Positions 53,865 to 61,944 of a stretch of DNA of 64,000 nucleotides are shown one piece after another. Every line of letters begins with the position of its first letter. Position 1 is the stretch's first letter. Both the position numbers and the translations under genes were made by a program. A model generated the notes under the pieces. The model was not told the DNA's origin and made no database searches. It was given only the letters and a program-made list of their open reading frames with translations. Source of the DNA: UBA1161 sp002311745 (lineage in GTDB: Bacteria; Planctomycetota; Phycisphaerae; Tepidisphaerales; Tepidisphaeraceae); assembly GCA_050018415.1 (NCBI GenBank), contig JBEKAB010000010.1:1-64000 (forward strand), written 5' to 3'.

Positions 53865-55400
53865 ATGTCCCATCTCCTCGGCATCGACATCGGCACCAGC
53901 GGCACCAAAACCGTCATTTGCGACAGCGCCGGCAAAGTCCTGGCCACGGCTACGAGCGAACATCCGATCTCCTCGCCCCGCCCCGGTTTCTCGGAGCAGG
54001 ACCCGCGCGATTGGTGGAAAGCGACCATCGCGGCCACCCGGGCCGCACGCAAAAAAGCGCGCCTCCGCCCTAAAGATATCGCCGCTGTCGGACTTTCCGG
54101 ACAAATGCACGGCAGCGTTTTCCTCGGCGACGGGCCCAAACCCCTTCGACCCGCCCTGCTTTGGAACGATCAGCGCACCGCCGAGCAGTGCCGGCAGATC
54201 GAATCCAAGGCCGGTGGACGCTCCGCCCTGATCGAACTGGTCGCCAATCCCGCCCTCACCGGGTTCACCGCGCCCAAAATCCTGTGGGTCCGCCAGCACC
54301 AGCCCCGAATTTACGAAAAAACCAGGCACATCCTCCTGCCCAAGGATTACATCCGTTATCTGCTCACCGGCCAGTACGCCACGGAAGTCTCGGATGCCAG
54401 CGGCACACTCCTGTTAGACGTCGTCAACCGCACCTGGTCACGAAAATTGTTGGATTTGCTGGAAATCGACCCCGCACTTCTGCCCAGCTTGCACGAATCG
54501 CCGCGGATCACCGGTGTCCTCACCCGCCGCGCTGCCCTGGCCCTGGACCTGCTGCCCGGCACGCCCGTGGTGGGCGGCGGCGGCGACCAAGCCGCCGGCG
54601 CCGTCGGCAACGGCATCGTCACAGCCGGAATCGTCAGCGCCACCCTCGGCACCAGCGGCGTCATCTTCGCTCACAGCGACCACCCCACGCGCGACCCGCT
54701 TGGCCGGGTCCACACCATGTGCCATGCCGTCCCCGGAAAATGGTGCGTCTTCGGCTGCATGCTCAGTGCCGGCGGATCGTTCCAATGGTTCCGCAACCAG
54801 CTCGGCCAAGGCGAAGTCGCCGCCGCGCGCAAACGCAAAATCGACCCCTACGAACTGCTGATCGCCCAGGCCCAAAAGGCCCCGCCCGGCAGCGAAGGCC
54901 TATTTTTCCTGCCGTATCTCACCGGCGAGCGTTGTCCGCATCCCGATCCGCTGGCCCGCGGCGGCTGGATCGGCCTCACCTCCCGCTGTATCCGCGCCAT
55001 GATGATCCGCTCCCTGTTGGAAGGCGTCACCTTCGGCATGCGCGACGCCTTGGAAATTCTCAAGCAGATGCAAATCCCGATCACCCAAATCCGCGCCAGT
55101 GGCGGCGGTTCGCGCAGCCCCTTCTGGCGGCAGCTCCAAGCCGACATTTATCGTCAGCCGATTCTTCTGACCAATGCCACCGAGGGTCCCGCTTACGGCG
55201 CCGCCATCCTGGCCGGCGTCGGCACCGGCGTGTGGAGCAGCGTCGCCGAAGCCTGCGCCGCCTGCATCCATCAGACTCAGCAATTGAAGCCCAGCAACAA
55301 ATCAGCGGATTTTTACGACCGCGCTTACGCCGTCTACCGCGAGCTGTACGGCGATCTGAAGATTCGATTCCCGCAGATGAACGAATTGACCGCCGGATAG
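53865..55400 (+). CDS. xylB: Xylulokinase, FGGY family
   Basis: Sugar kinase, likely D-xylulokinase, 511 aa. ATP-binding IDIGTSGTKTVI at the N-terminus; substrate motif GLSGQMHGSVFLGDG (MHG typical of xylulokinase); second FGGY signature region around GGGSRSPFWRQLQADI. Full length. Divergent from lpxD with only a 30-bp gap. No xylose isomerase gene is in the window. Confidence 0.93.
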   Translation: MSHLLGIDIGTSGTKTVICDSAGKVLATATSEHPISSPRPGFSEQDPRDWWKATIAATRAARKKARLRPKDIAAVGLSGQMHGSVFLGDGPKPLRPALLWNDQRTAEQCRQIESKAGGRSALIELVANPALTGFTAPKILWVRQHQPRIYEKTRHILLPKDYIRYLLTGQYATEVSDASGTLLLDVVNRTWSRKLLDLLEIDPALLPSLHESPRITGVLTRRAALALDLLPGTPVVGGGGDQAAGAVGNGIVTAGIVSATLGTSGVIFAHSDHPTRDPLGRVHTMCHAVPGKWCVFGCMLSAGGSFQWFRNQLGQGEVAAARKRKIDPYELLIAQAQKAPPGSEGLFFLPYLTGERCPHPDPLARGGWIGLTSRCIRAMMIRSLLEGVTFGMRDALEILKQMQIPITQIRASGGGSRSPFWRQLQADIYRQPILLTNATEGPAYGAAILAGVGTGVWSSVAEACAACIHQTQQLKPSNKSADFYDRAYAVYRELYGDLKIRFPQMNELTAG

Positions 55401-55431
55401 CCAAAACGCGGCCTGGTCACTCCTTGCCTTT

Positions 55432-55450
55432 TATAACACATGGTATTATA
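55432..55450. promoter_or_regulatory. AT-rich palindrome before the toxin gene
   Basis: TATAA-CACATGGTA-TTATA: a 19-bp imperfect inverted repeat ending four bases before the GTG of the toxin gene, in a region much richer in AT than the flanks. It may be the autoregulatory operator and -10 region of the toxin-antitoxin pair; inference from position. Confidence 0.45.
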
Positions 55451-55453
55451 GTA

Positions 55454-55816
55454 GTGCAATTGCATTGGACCCTGATTCAACTGGCCGGTTTTAGGCGTCT
55501 CTGGCAAGCGGAGAAGTTGCCGGATGATGATTTGCGGGCGTTGGAGGCCGCGATCATGCGCGATCCGGCGGGCGCGGCTGTGATGAAGGGGACTGGTGGA
55601 TTGCGAAAAATCCGCTTCGCGCCCCCTTCCCGGGGCAGGGGCAAAAGCGGGTCCATGCGCGTCGCATTTGCCCAGTTTCCCGAGTTCGGACGCATTTACC
55701 TGGTCACGATGTTTCTCAAAAAGGATACGGAGAATCTCAGCCCAGCCGATCGCCAAGCCATCAAGTCCGCGCTGGCCGAATTGGCCGGTGCGCTGCGGAA
55801 AGGACATAACCCATGA
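55454..55816 (+). CDS. RelE/HigB-like toxin
   Basis: Ribosome-dependent mRNA interferase family, 120 aa from a GTG. GGLRKIRFAPPSRGRGKSGSMRVAF is the typical basic core, followed by the IYLVTMFLKKDTENLSPADRQ segment. Toxin first, antitoxin second is the HigBA order. The toxin TGA overlaps the antitoxin ATG (ATGA), which couples their translation. Confidence 0.88.
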   Translation: MQLHWTLIQLAGFRRLWQAEKLPDDDLRALEAAIMRDPAGAAVMKGTGGLRKIRFAPPSRGRGKSGSMRVAFAQFPEFGRIYLVTMFLKKDTENLSPADRQAIKSALAELAGALRKGHNP

Positions 55817-56196
55817 AGCGACATGGCGAACGCCGAAGAACGTCCGGCCGCTCGCGCCGCACGCGGATGACATCCAAAGGCCGCGAAATCGTCGCTTCAT
55901 TGGCCGAGGCGATTGAGGTCGAGCGGGCCGGCATTCCAATCGAATCCCGATTCACCGTGCGCACCGTCGATTTGCCCGATGAGCCCAACGCATACAACGC
56001 CGCCGCCGTGCGGGCCACGCGCCGTCGCCTGGGAGTAAGCCAGCCGATCTTTGCTCATTTGGTGGGTGTATCCCCCATGCTCGTGCGCGCCTGGGAACAG
56101 GGTCAGCGCAAGCCGGCCCCCTGGGCGCGCCGTCTCCTCGACGAAGTGAACCGCGACCCACGCCACTGGCGCGGAATGTTCCGCAAGGCATCGTGA
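55813..56196 (+). CDS. HigA-like antitoxin, HTH protein
   Basis: 127 aa. Basic N-terminus, then an XRE-like helix-turn-helix (RATRRRLGVSQPIFAHLVGVSPMLVRAWEQGQRKP, ~72-106). Binds its own promoter in relatives and neutralises the toxin. The N-terminal ~35 residues are unusually Arg-rich (KRHGERRRTSGRSRRTRM). Confidence 0.87.
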   Translation: MKRHGERRRTSGRSRRTRMTSKGREIVASLAEAIEVERAGIPIESRFTVRTVDLPDEPNAYNAAAVRATRRRLGVSQPIFAHLVGVSPMLVRAWEQGQRKPAPWARRLLDEVNRDPRHWRGMFRKAS

Positions 56197-56215
56197 TAGA
56201 ACTGCTGAATCCCGA

Positions 56216-56325
56216 TCTATCGGGAACGCAAAGCGCAGAGGCAGCCGCAGAGAAAAAAACGCCAAGCTTCACGCGATCAAACCGCCACGACGCCAAGCCG
56301 CCAAGGCAGGGACGCCAAGGGATTA
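56216..56325. repeat. CGCAGAG/CGCCAAG tandem array
   Basis: Degenerate direct units (CGCAGAGG, CGCAGAG, CGCCAAG, CGCCACGACGCCAAG, CGCCAAGG) between the toxin-antitoxin pair and the next gene. Related to the CACAGAG element at 38369; known as a dispersed intergenic type in PVC genomes. Confidence 0.55.
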
Positions 56326-56423
56326 AGAAATGAATCGCGTCCTCGCCGATTGCTGCTCGTTGTTTCCCCTGTCAATTCGTGGCTATTATGAGTTACGGGC
56401 ATCTAACCGATAGAAGTTTCTAG

Positions 56424-57845
56424 ATGGATAACACCGCGGTCAAGCAAGCTGAGCAACAGCCAACATGCCTCTTCACGGGTGATCTTCTCACTCCGAAAAC
56501 GAAATCGGAGCATACCATCTTGAGGGCGTTGTGCGGAAGAATCCGAACCAAGAGAGTCTCGTCAAACCGTTTTAACGAGGCGGCCGGTAGGACAGTTGAC
56601 AAGCGCCTGGCGGAAACATTCGCCCCACTATTTAGCCGAATTGGCGGCGCGACACCCAGTTGGCACAAACCGCCCGCCATACCGGCAACGGTTGCGGGGG
56701 ATACCGGCAAATTCCAATTCCTTCCAGGCGGCCGGTTTGTACGCAAGGGCATTGCGGTCGAAAAAGACCCTCGGACAGGCAAGCCCATTGCCGCATCTGC
56801 TGCCGACCCGAAGGTCATCAAGCGCAAATTTGGCTTCCCGAACGTGACCGCACAAATAGTGCCCCCAACACCGAGCACGCCCGCAAGCATCGAGGTGAAC
56901 CTCCTGAATGTCTTTACTGAGATTGCCGTACTCAAGTCGATCTTGCTCACTTTTGACCACTACCTAGAAAGGGCAACCGATCGATTCACTAGGAGGCCGG
57001 AACTTTGCGCCGCCCGCGAACTCGTGAGGAAATTCGTAATGACGGGCGTACTCGACACGCAAAGTCATGACAAAATCGTCCTTGGGCTTCAATACGACAA
57101 GCTTGACGAGTTGCAGCGGCTTCGCAAGCGTCTCAAAGCACCCATTACACCATTTGAGCATGTAATGATCGTCTCAGCTAATCCTGCTACGCGTACAATC
57201 GATGCGATTTGGTGGGTGGCAAGCGTCGATCCGTATGGATTTCGTCTATGTTCGGACTGGCGCGGGCCGGCGTTTACGATCACTTTAGTCAATGGCGTTT
57301 TTAAGAATGGTACTGCGAAATTCGAATCGGTCCCCGATGAAATTTGTTGTCGACCGCAGCCACTACGTCGCGCGAGGGTATCCTCCCGCACTCACAGGGA
57401 CCAATTGGACGCCACGGTGGCCGAGGTTGCGGCGTTTCACCGAGACGCGCTGCAAAGAGCCATGGATTATGCTGAGCGGAATTGCCCGGACTTGGTGCGG
57501 ACTGGCGTGGTGCATTGGGCGCAATTCAATCTGCAAAAGAAAAAGGACGGCCGGATTCTAAGTGGATTAATCAGCTACCTCGAGGTATTGTTTCAGTGGC
57601 GGCTCGCGCATCGGCAAAAGAGGAAGGCATTTGACCGAGTCATCAAACGTCGCATCCGCGGTATAAAACAAAGCATGTTGCGAGAAGCTGTCTCCTCAAC
57701 CACGAAGGCGCCGGCCAAGATACGCTGGGATCGGTGGCACAAGTTGTACATCGGGATACTGGATGATTTGAGCGGCAAACTGGGTATGGCAGGAGAAATC
57801 GGCCCTGGTCGGTCAATTGTAGAAATTAGCGGCGATGAAAAGTAG
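56424..57845 (+). CDS. HNH-like protein of unknown function, 473 aa
   Basis: Probable nuclease-like protein. Residues ~14-70 follow an HNH layout: CLFTGDLLTPKTKSEHTILRAL, then NRFNEAAGRTVDKRL, as in HNH_5-type proteins (C..C..EH...G...N..G..D), though the zinc cysteines are mostly absent. The rest (from ~170 on) is helical, with a basic C-terminal part (RKAFDRVIKRRIRGIKQSM). Lower GC than neighbours and next to a toxin-antitoxin pair, so likely an accessory or defence gene. No signal peptide. Catalysis is not shown. Confidence 0.65.
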   Translation: MDNTAVKQAEQQPTCLFTGDLLTPKTKSEHTILRALCGRIRTKRVSSNRFNEAAGRTVDKRLAETFAPLFSRIGGATPSWHKPPAIPATVAGDTGKFQFLPGGRFVRKGIAVEKDPRTGKPIAASAADPKVIKRKFGFPNVTAQIVPPTPSTPASIEVNLLNVFTEIAVLKSILLTFDHYLERATDRFTRRPELCAARELVRKFVMTGVLDTQSHDKIVLGLQYDKLDELQRLRKRLKAPITPFEHVMIVSANPATRTIDAIWWVASVDPYGFRLCSDWRGPAFTITLVNGVFKNGTAKFESVPDEICCRPQPLRRARVSSRTHRDQLDATVAEVAAFHRDALQRAMDYAERNCPDLVRTGVVHWAQFNLQKKKDGRILSGLISYLEVLFQWRLAHRQKRKAFDRVIKRRIRGIKQSMLREAVSSTTKAPAKIRWDRWHKLYIGILDDLSGKLGMAGEIGPGRSIVEISGDEK

Positions 57846-57884
57846 TCCAGGTCGAATCACCAATGGTCGAACCAACGAATACGC

Positions 57885-57970
57885 GGAGGGAGTGAAGGGG
57901 GGACGGAGTAAAGGGACGGAGTAAAGGACGGAGTAAAGGGGACGTAGACGGAGTAAAGGGGACGTAGCTC
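57885..57970. repeat. Tandem GGACGGAGTAAAGG repeats
   Basis: Four or five imperfect copies of (GG)ACGGAGTAAAGG with GGGGACGTAG inserts follow the HNH-like gene and precede the minus-strand gene end. AAAGGG(G) elements continue near 58015-58045. Confidence 0.7.
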
Positions 57971-58041
57971 TTTTCAGCCTTTCCCACGCTCCATGACCGG
58001 GCGATGCGACCGTTCAAAGGGGTCGCACAATTCAAAGGGAC

Positions 58042-59148
58042 CTATTTCACTTCGTCCACGAACTGATGGTATAGAGCTTCCACCTGGTCCGGGGTCGCGG
58101 GGGCGTTGAGAATGAGCAGGCGATACCGGAACGTGGCCGACTGGTTTGGCTGAAGGGTGAAGTTTAATTTCTCCTTCCCGTTGCTGAAAAATTCCTGGCC
58201 GAGCGGGTTGGCGGCGAATAGGCCGTAGCCTCGCGCATGCCAGTAGGTCGGAAACCCGACATTCCGGGGATGATCGAGCATGACGAGTGTGACCGCTTCC
58301 TGGCCCACCTTGCCGCTCAACATCGTCCAGCGTCCGCGCGTGCCCCAAACCGCGTCTCCGGTCTTGCCCTCGCTGCTGCGATATAAGCCACTGACGCCGG
58401 TGTTATCCATGGCGGCTACCGTGGTGGGCCGGCCGGCTGCGTCGGTGAAGGTGATCGCTTCGTTTGAGGGTTGCTCCAGCTCCCGCCGCACGCGCAGGGC
58501 GAGCATGCCTTCCTTGTCGTCCTTGAACACCACGGGTTTGTCCAGTGCGGTGAGAGTGGAAATTCGGTCCACCACGCGCCGGCCGGGCGCGAACCGGAAG
58601 ATAAAATCCGCCGTCTCGTGCAGGATCGGCCGGCCGTCGGGCATCATCCAGTCCATTTCGACTTCGAGCTCGCCTTGGTCTGCGCCGCCGCTCGCTTTTA
58701 CGATGCGCCGATGCACCACCGTGCCCATCTTCGCCTGCTGTTCCGCTGGCAAGGCGGTTGAGTTGTTCCAGAAATCCACGCCGTTGACGTTGCCGTAATT
58801 GAGCCAGAGACCCACATGATGCGGATGGTCCACCCGCTCGCCCGGCCGCGGTTCGAGCGGGAAGCCACGCGTGATAACCGTGCCGCTGGCCGTGCGCAGC
58901 GGAAACAGCACCGGCACTTTCAGGGTGTCCGGCCAGATGTATGAAGTGAATGGCTGGCCATCGACGAGCACATCCACGCGGCGGACGGCTTCGTTTGGCA
59001 CGACCGTGACGCCTTTGTCCGGCGTGGTCGGCGCGGCGCCAAGACCGGAAGCGATGATCAAAGCAAAAGTGAGCACACCCAAGTAAGGAAGTTGGGCTGG
59101 CATGGGCAAAAGATTCAACGTGACAGGGCGCAACGTCAAGGGCGTCAT
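58042..59148 (-). CDS. DUF6807 (PmoA-like) exported protein
   Basis: Secreted or periplasmic protein, 368 aa, of the PmoA/DUF6807 family of sugar-related beta-sandwich proteins. Signal peptide (PYLGVLTFALIIASGLGAAP); motifs DHPHHVGLWLNYGNVNGVDFW are the family core. The ATG at 59148 overlaps the cupin stop (ATGA); a later Met (59103) also starts a good signal. Function is not known beyond co-occurrence with carbohydrate genes in the PVC group. Confidence 0.85.
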   Translation of the reverse strand: MTPLTLRPVTLNLLPMPAQLPYLGVLTFALIIASGLGAAPTTPDKGVTVVPNEAVRRVDVLVDGQPFTSYIWPDTLKVPVLFPLRTASGTVITRGFPLEPRPGERVDHPHHVGLWLNYGNVNGVDFWNNSTALPAEQQAKMGTVVHRRIVKASGGADQGELEVEMDWMMPDGRPILHETADFIFRFAPGRRVVDRISTLTALDKPVVFKDDKEGMLALRVRRELEQPSNEAITFTDAAGRPTTVAAMDNTGVSGLYRSSEGKTGDAVWGTRGRWTMLSGKVGQEAVTLVMLDHPRNVGFPTYWHARGYGLFAANPLGQEFFSNGKEKLNFTLQPNQSATFRYRLLILNAPATPDQVEALYHQFVDEVK

Positions 59149-59612
59149 TTTTGTTCTTCGGCGACCGGTTTTGGGGGCGTCGCGGCCGGACGGAACATAA
59201 TGACGTGATAAGTGGCAGGGCCATCGCCCACGTTCCGCATTGATTGGAGGGCGTTGGCCGCGTTGAAAATGACCGAACCCGGCCCGACGCGCATCCACTT
59301 GTCATCCACAAACGCCTCGATTGTTCCCTCCTTCACGATGATGACCTCCTCATTGGGACGCCGCAGTATCACGTGGTTGGCGGCACCCGGATTGAGGGTG
59401 GAGGCATGGCATTCCAGCACTTCGAGGGTGGCGGTCGGTCCTTCGAAAAACTTCTTGCTGGAGCCGGTCGCGTTCGTTTTGGCTTCGAAGGAATTCCATT
59501 CAATGGCGGTTGAGGTCATGACAGACTTCTTATCAGATTGAGCCATCGCGGCAACTCCGGCGGTGCTCAAAGCGGTCAATAAAACCAGGGTGAATTCTCT
59601 TCGCGTTAGCAT
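59145..59612 (-). CDS. Exported cupin-domain protein
   Basis: 155 aa, with a signal peptide (ending about AAMAQ, preceded by a Tat-like TRREFTLV: RR at positions 4-5). Cupin motifs NPGAANHVILRRPNEEVIIVKEG and PGSVIFNAANALQSM are present; the metal-binding His/Glu set is partial. Overlaps the DUF6807 gene by 4 bp and so forms a two-gene operon with it. Confidence 0.87.
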   Translation of the reverse strand: MLTRREFTLVLLTALSTAGVAAMAQSDKKSVMTSTAIEWNSFEAKTNATGSSKKFFEGPTATLEVLECHASTLNPGAANHVILRRPNEEVIIVKEGTIEAFVDDKWMRVGPGSVIFNAANALQSMRNVGDGPATYHVIMFRPAATPPKPVAEEQK

Positions 59613-59962
59613 ACAAGTTTATCCTTTCCATGGTGGCTGATTCGCAGGATAAGCCAAACGCCCGGCTGGGCAACGGAATTTTCCATGCTCGAAACGGATA
59701 AGGGGGGAACCGCTTATCTGTGTCTCCCGAAGCTGGGCCGGCCGTTGTCCCGGCTTTCCGTCGCGCCCACCGTTCGTGGGGAAGGTCAGCGGATAGCTGT
59801 CTCCCGCTTTTCGCTTCAAGAACGCCGAAAATGCTCGCCCAAAATTGATCTGATTTCACTTCGTCTCTCCGTCTCTTGCCTTTGATTTGATTCCACTTGA
59901 CAGGCCTGCCGATGTTAGGGTAATGTACCCCTTACGCCGACCGAACCCTTTAAGGAGGGTTT
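59613..59962. other. Divergent control region before lexA
   Basis: 350 bases without a gene; the left part should hold the cupin promoter and the right part the lexA promoter (59897-59930). Confidence 0.5.
59897..59930 (+). promoter_or_regulatory. lexA promoter and candidate LexA operator
   Basis: TTGACA (59897-59902), an 18-bp spacer, then TAATGT (59921-59926). A perfect inverted repeat GGGTA-ATG-TACCC (59918-59930) covers the -10. LexA commonly represses itself through such a site, so this is a candidate SOS operator for this lineage. Confidence 0.65.
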
Positions 59963-60574
59963 ATGAACCTGACACCGCGGCAACTGGATGTCGTCGTCGC
60001 GATCCGCAATTACCGCCATCTGCACGGCTACGCCCCCACCATGCAGGAACTGGCCGACCAGCTCGGCACCAGCAAGGTGACGATCTTCGAGCACGTGGGA
60101 GCCCTGGAGCGCAAACGGATTCTGCGACGCGACAAGCACAAGGCCCGGTCCCTGGAAATCATCGCCGATGAGAAATTGCCCGATGAAAACCGATCGACCA
60201 AGCTGCCGCTGCTGGGGGTGATCGCGGCCGGCTCGCCCATCGAAGCCGTGGAAAACCGCGAGGAAGTCGACTTGGAACAGATGTTCCAGTCCCGCGCCGG
60301 CGTGTACGTGCTGCGCGTGCGCGGCGAATCCATGATCGAGGACCACCTGTGCGACGGCGATTACGTGGTGATCGAACGCCGGGAAACGGCGCGCAACGGC
60401 GAACAGGTCGTGGCCCTGCTGGACAGCGGCGAGGCGACGCTGAAGCGATTCTACCGCGAAGGCAACAAGATTCGGCTTCAGCCGGCCAACAGCGCCATGG
60501 AGCCGCGGGTCGTGGATGCCGATCGCTGCAGAATCCAGGGCGTCGTCATCGGGGTGCTGCGCAGCTACAACTAA
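59963..60574 (+). CDS. lexA: LexA, SOS repressor
   Basis: Self-cleaving repressor of the DNA-damage response, 203 aa. N-terminal winged helix (APTMQELADQLGTSKVTIFEHV), cleavage site Ala89-Gly90 in VIAAGSP, catalytic Ser123 (GESMIEDHL) and Lys161 (EATLKRF), so autocleavage should work. AAGGAGG precedes the ATG. It lies 97 bp before argJ with a repeat hairpin between. Confidence 0.96.
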   Translation: MNLTPRQLDVVVAIRNYRHLHGYAPTMQELADQLGTSKVTIFEHVGALERKRILRRDKHKARSLEIIADEKLPDENRSTKLPLLGVIAAGSPIEAVENREEVDLEQMFQSRAGVYVLRVRGESMIEDHLCDGDYVVIERRETARNGEQVVALLDSGEATLKRFYREGNKIRLQPANSAMEPRVVDADRCRIQGVVIGVLRSYN

Positions 60575-60575
60575 G

Positions 60576-60659
60576 AGTTGCTGGTTGGTAGTTGCTGGTT
60601 CCTGACGAGAAGGCGCCCGGCGTCTTTTCTAGCAACCAGCAACTAGCAACTAGCAACTT
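60576..60659. repeat. Inverted TAGCAAC-type repeat, hairpin
   Basis: GTTGCTGGTTGGTAGTTGCTGGTT on the left pairs with AACCAGCAACTAGCAACTAGCAAC on the right around a GC-rich centre (GGCGCCCGGCGTC). It lies between lexA and argJ; the right arm matches the heptamer repeat at 1353-1378. It may serve as a terminator for lexA. Confidence 0.7.
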
Positions 60660-60680
60660 CCTCCGCTATTTTTGGCGCCA

Positions 60681-61892
60681 ATGGCGGCACTGCACCTACT
60701 AACACCGGCGGGCTTCAAGGCCGGGGCGGCGGCGGCGGGGATCAAGTCGGGACGCCAGCCGGACGTGGCCTTGCTGCTCTGCGACGTGACGGCGACGGCG
60801 GCGGCCCTGTTCACCTCCAATAAGGTCTGCGCGGCTCCGGTCAAGATCGGGCGCCAATGCGTCGCGGGCGGGAAACTGCGCGGCATCGTCGTCAACTCCG
60901 GCAACGCCAACGCCTGCACCGGCAAACAAGGCGAAAGAGACGCGCTGGCCATGTGCCGGCTGGCGGCAAAAGTCGCCGGGTGCGAGGCTCGGCTGATCCT
61001 GCCCAGCTCGACGGGAATCATCGGGCAAACGCTGCCGATGGAAAAAGTGCGCCGCGGCATCGAGCGGGCCGGGCGAAGTCTGGGCGAGTCGGCCAAGCAC
61101 GCCGCTGGTTTCGCCGACGCGATCATGACCACCGATACGCGACGCAAATCCGCGGCGGTGCGGTGCAAGATAGGCCGAGAAAGCATGACGCTGGCCGGCG
61201 TTTGCAAAGGCTCGGGGATGATCGGGCCGCGGCTGATCGCGGCTGGCCGCCACGCAACGATGCTGGCGTATCTGACGACGGACGCCAAGATCGCCCCACC
61301 GCTTTTGCGGCGGTGCTTGCTGGCGGCGGCAGAGCAGAGCTTCAACGCCGTCACGGTGGACGATCACACCAGCACCAACGACACGGTGGCGATCCTGGCA
61401 TCGGGCTTTGGTGCAGCGGTGGAATCGCCGCGGGCGGTCAAGGTCTTCGCGGCGGCGCTGGACGCGGTCTGCCAGGACCTGGCCCGGCAGATCGCGGCCG
61501 ACGGCGAAGGGGCGACCAAGATGGTGCGCATCAACGTGCATCAGGCCAAGAGCGAGCGGGATGCCAAGATGATCGCGCGGGCGATCGCCAATTCACCTCT
61601 GGTCAAGTGCGCCATGCACGGCAACGATCCGAATTGGGGACGGATCGTGTCGGCCGCGGGAATGTGCCTGGCGGCGTTCGATCCGGATAAATGCACGCTG
61701 CAGCTCCAAGGCACGGCGGTCTTTCGAGGCGGCCAGCCCGTGCAATTCAATACCGCGGCCATCAGCCGGGCATTGGCCGCCAAGGAAGTGGTCGTCGATC
61801 TGCGATGCGGTTTGGGCGCGGCATCCGCGACGGTCTGGACCTGCGATTTGTCCAAGGATTACGTGACGATCAACGCGGAGTATCACACCTAA
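60681..61892 (+). CDS. argJ: ArgJ, ornithine acetyltransferase
   Basis: Transfers acetyl from N-acetylornithine to glutamate in arginine synthesis; autoprocesses into two chains at an Ala-Thr bond. 403 aa from the ATG (a TTG three codons earlier is possible). KGSGMI (~176-181) and ATML with the nucleophile Thr193 are present, but six extra residues separate them relative to the usual KG.GMI.PNMATML, just at the cleavage region. C-terminal HGNDPNWGR is intact. No other arg genes nearby. Confidence 0.94.
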   Translation: MAALHLLTPAGFKAGAAAAGIKSGRQPDVALLLCDVTATAAALFTSNKVCAAPVKIGRQCVAGGKLRGIVVNSGNANACTGKQGERDALAMCRLAAKVAGCEARLILPSSTGIIGQTLPMEKVRRGIERAGRSLGESAKHAAGFADAIMTTDTRRKSAAVRCKIGRESMTLAGVCKGSGMIGPRLIAAGRHATMLAYLTTDAKIAPPLLRRCLLAAAEQSFNAVTVDDHTSTNDTVAILASGFGAAVESPRAVKVFAAALDAVCQDLARQIAADGEGATKMVRINVHQAKSERDAKMIARAIANSPLVKCAMHGNDPNWGRIVSAAGMCLAAFDPDKCTLQLQGTAVFRGGQPVQFNTAAISRALAAKEVVVDLRCGLGAASATVWTCDLSKDYVTINAEYHT

Positions 61893-61944
61893 CAGCCTGT
61901 GGCAAAAGTCGCGCGTTCGCTTCTGATCGAGGGGATCGTCTGAA

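Noticed and set aside
56216..56325. CRISPR-like array
   Set aside because: Units are short, degenerate and without regular spacers; no cas gene is present.
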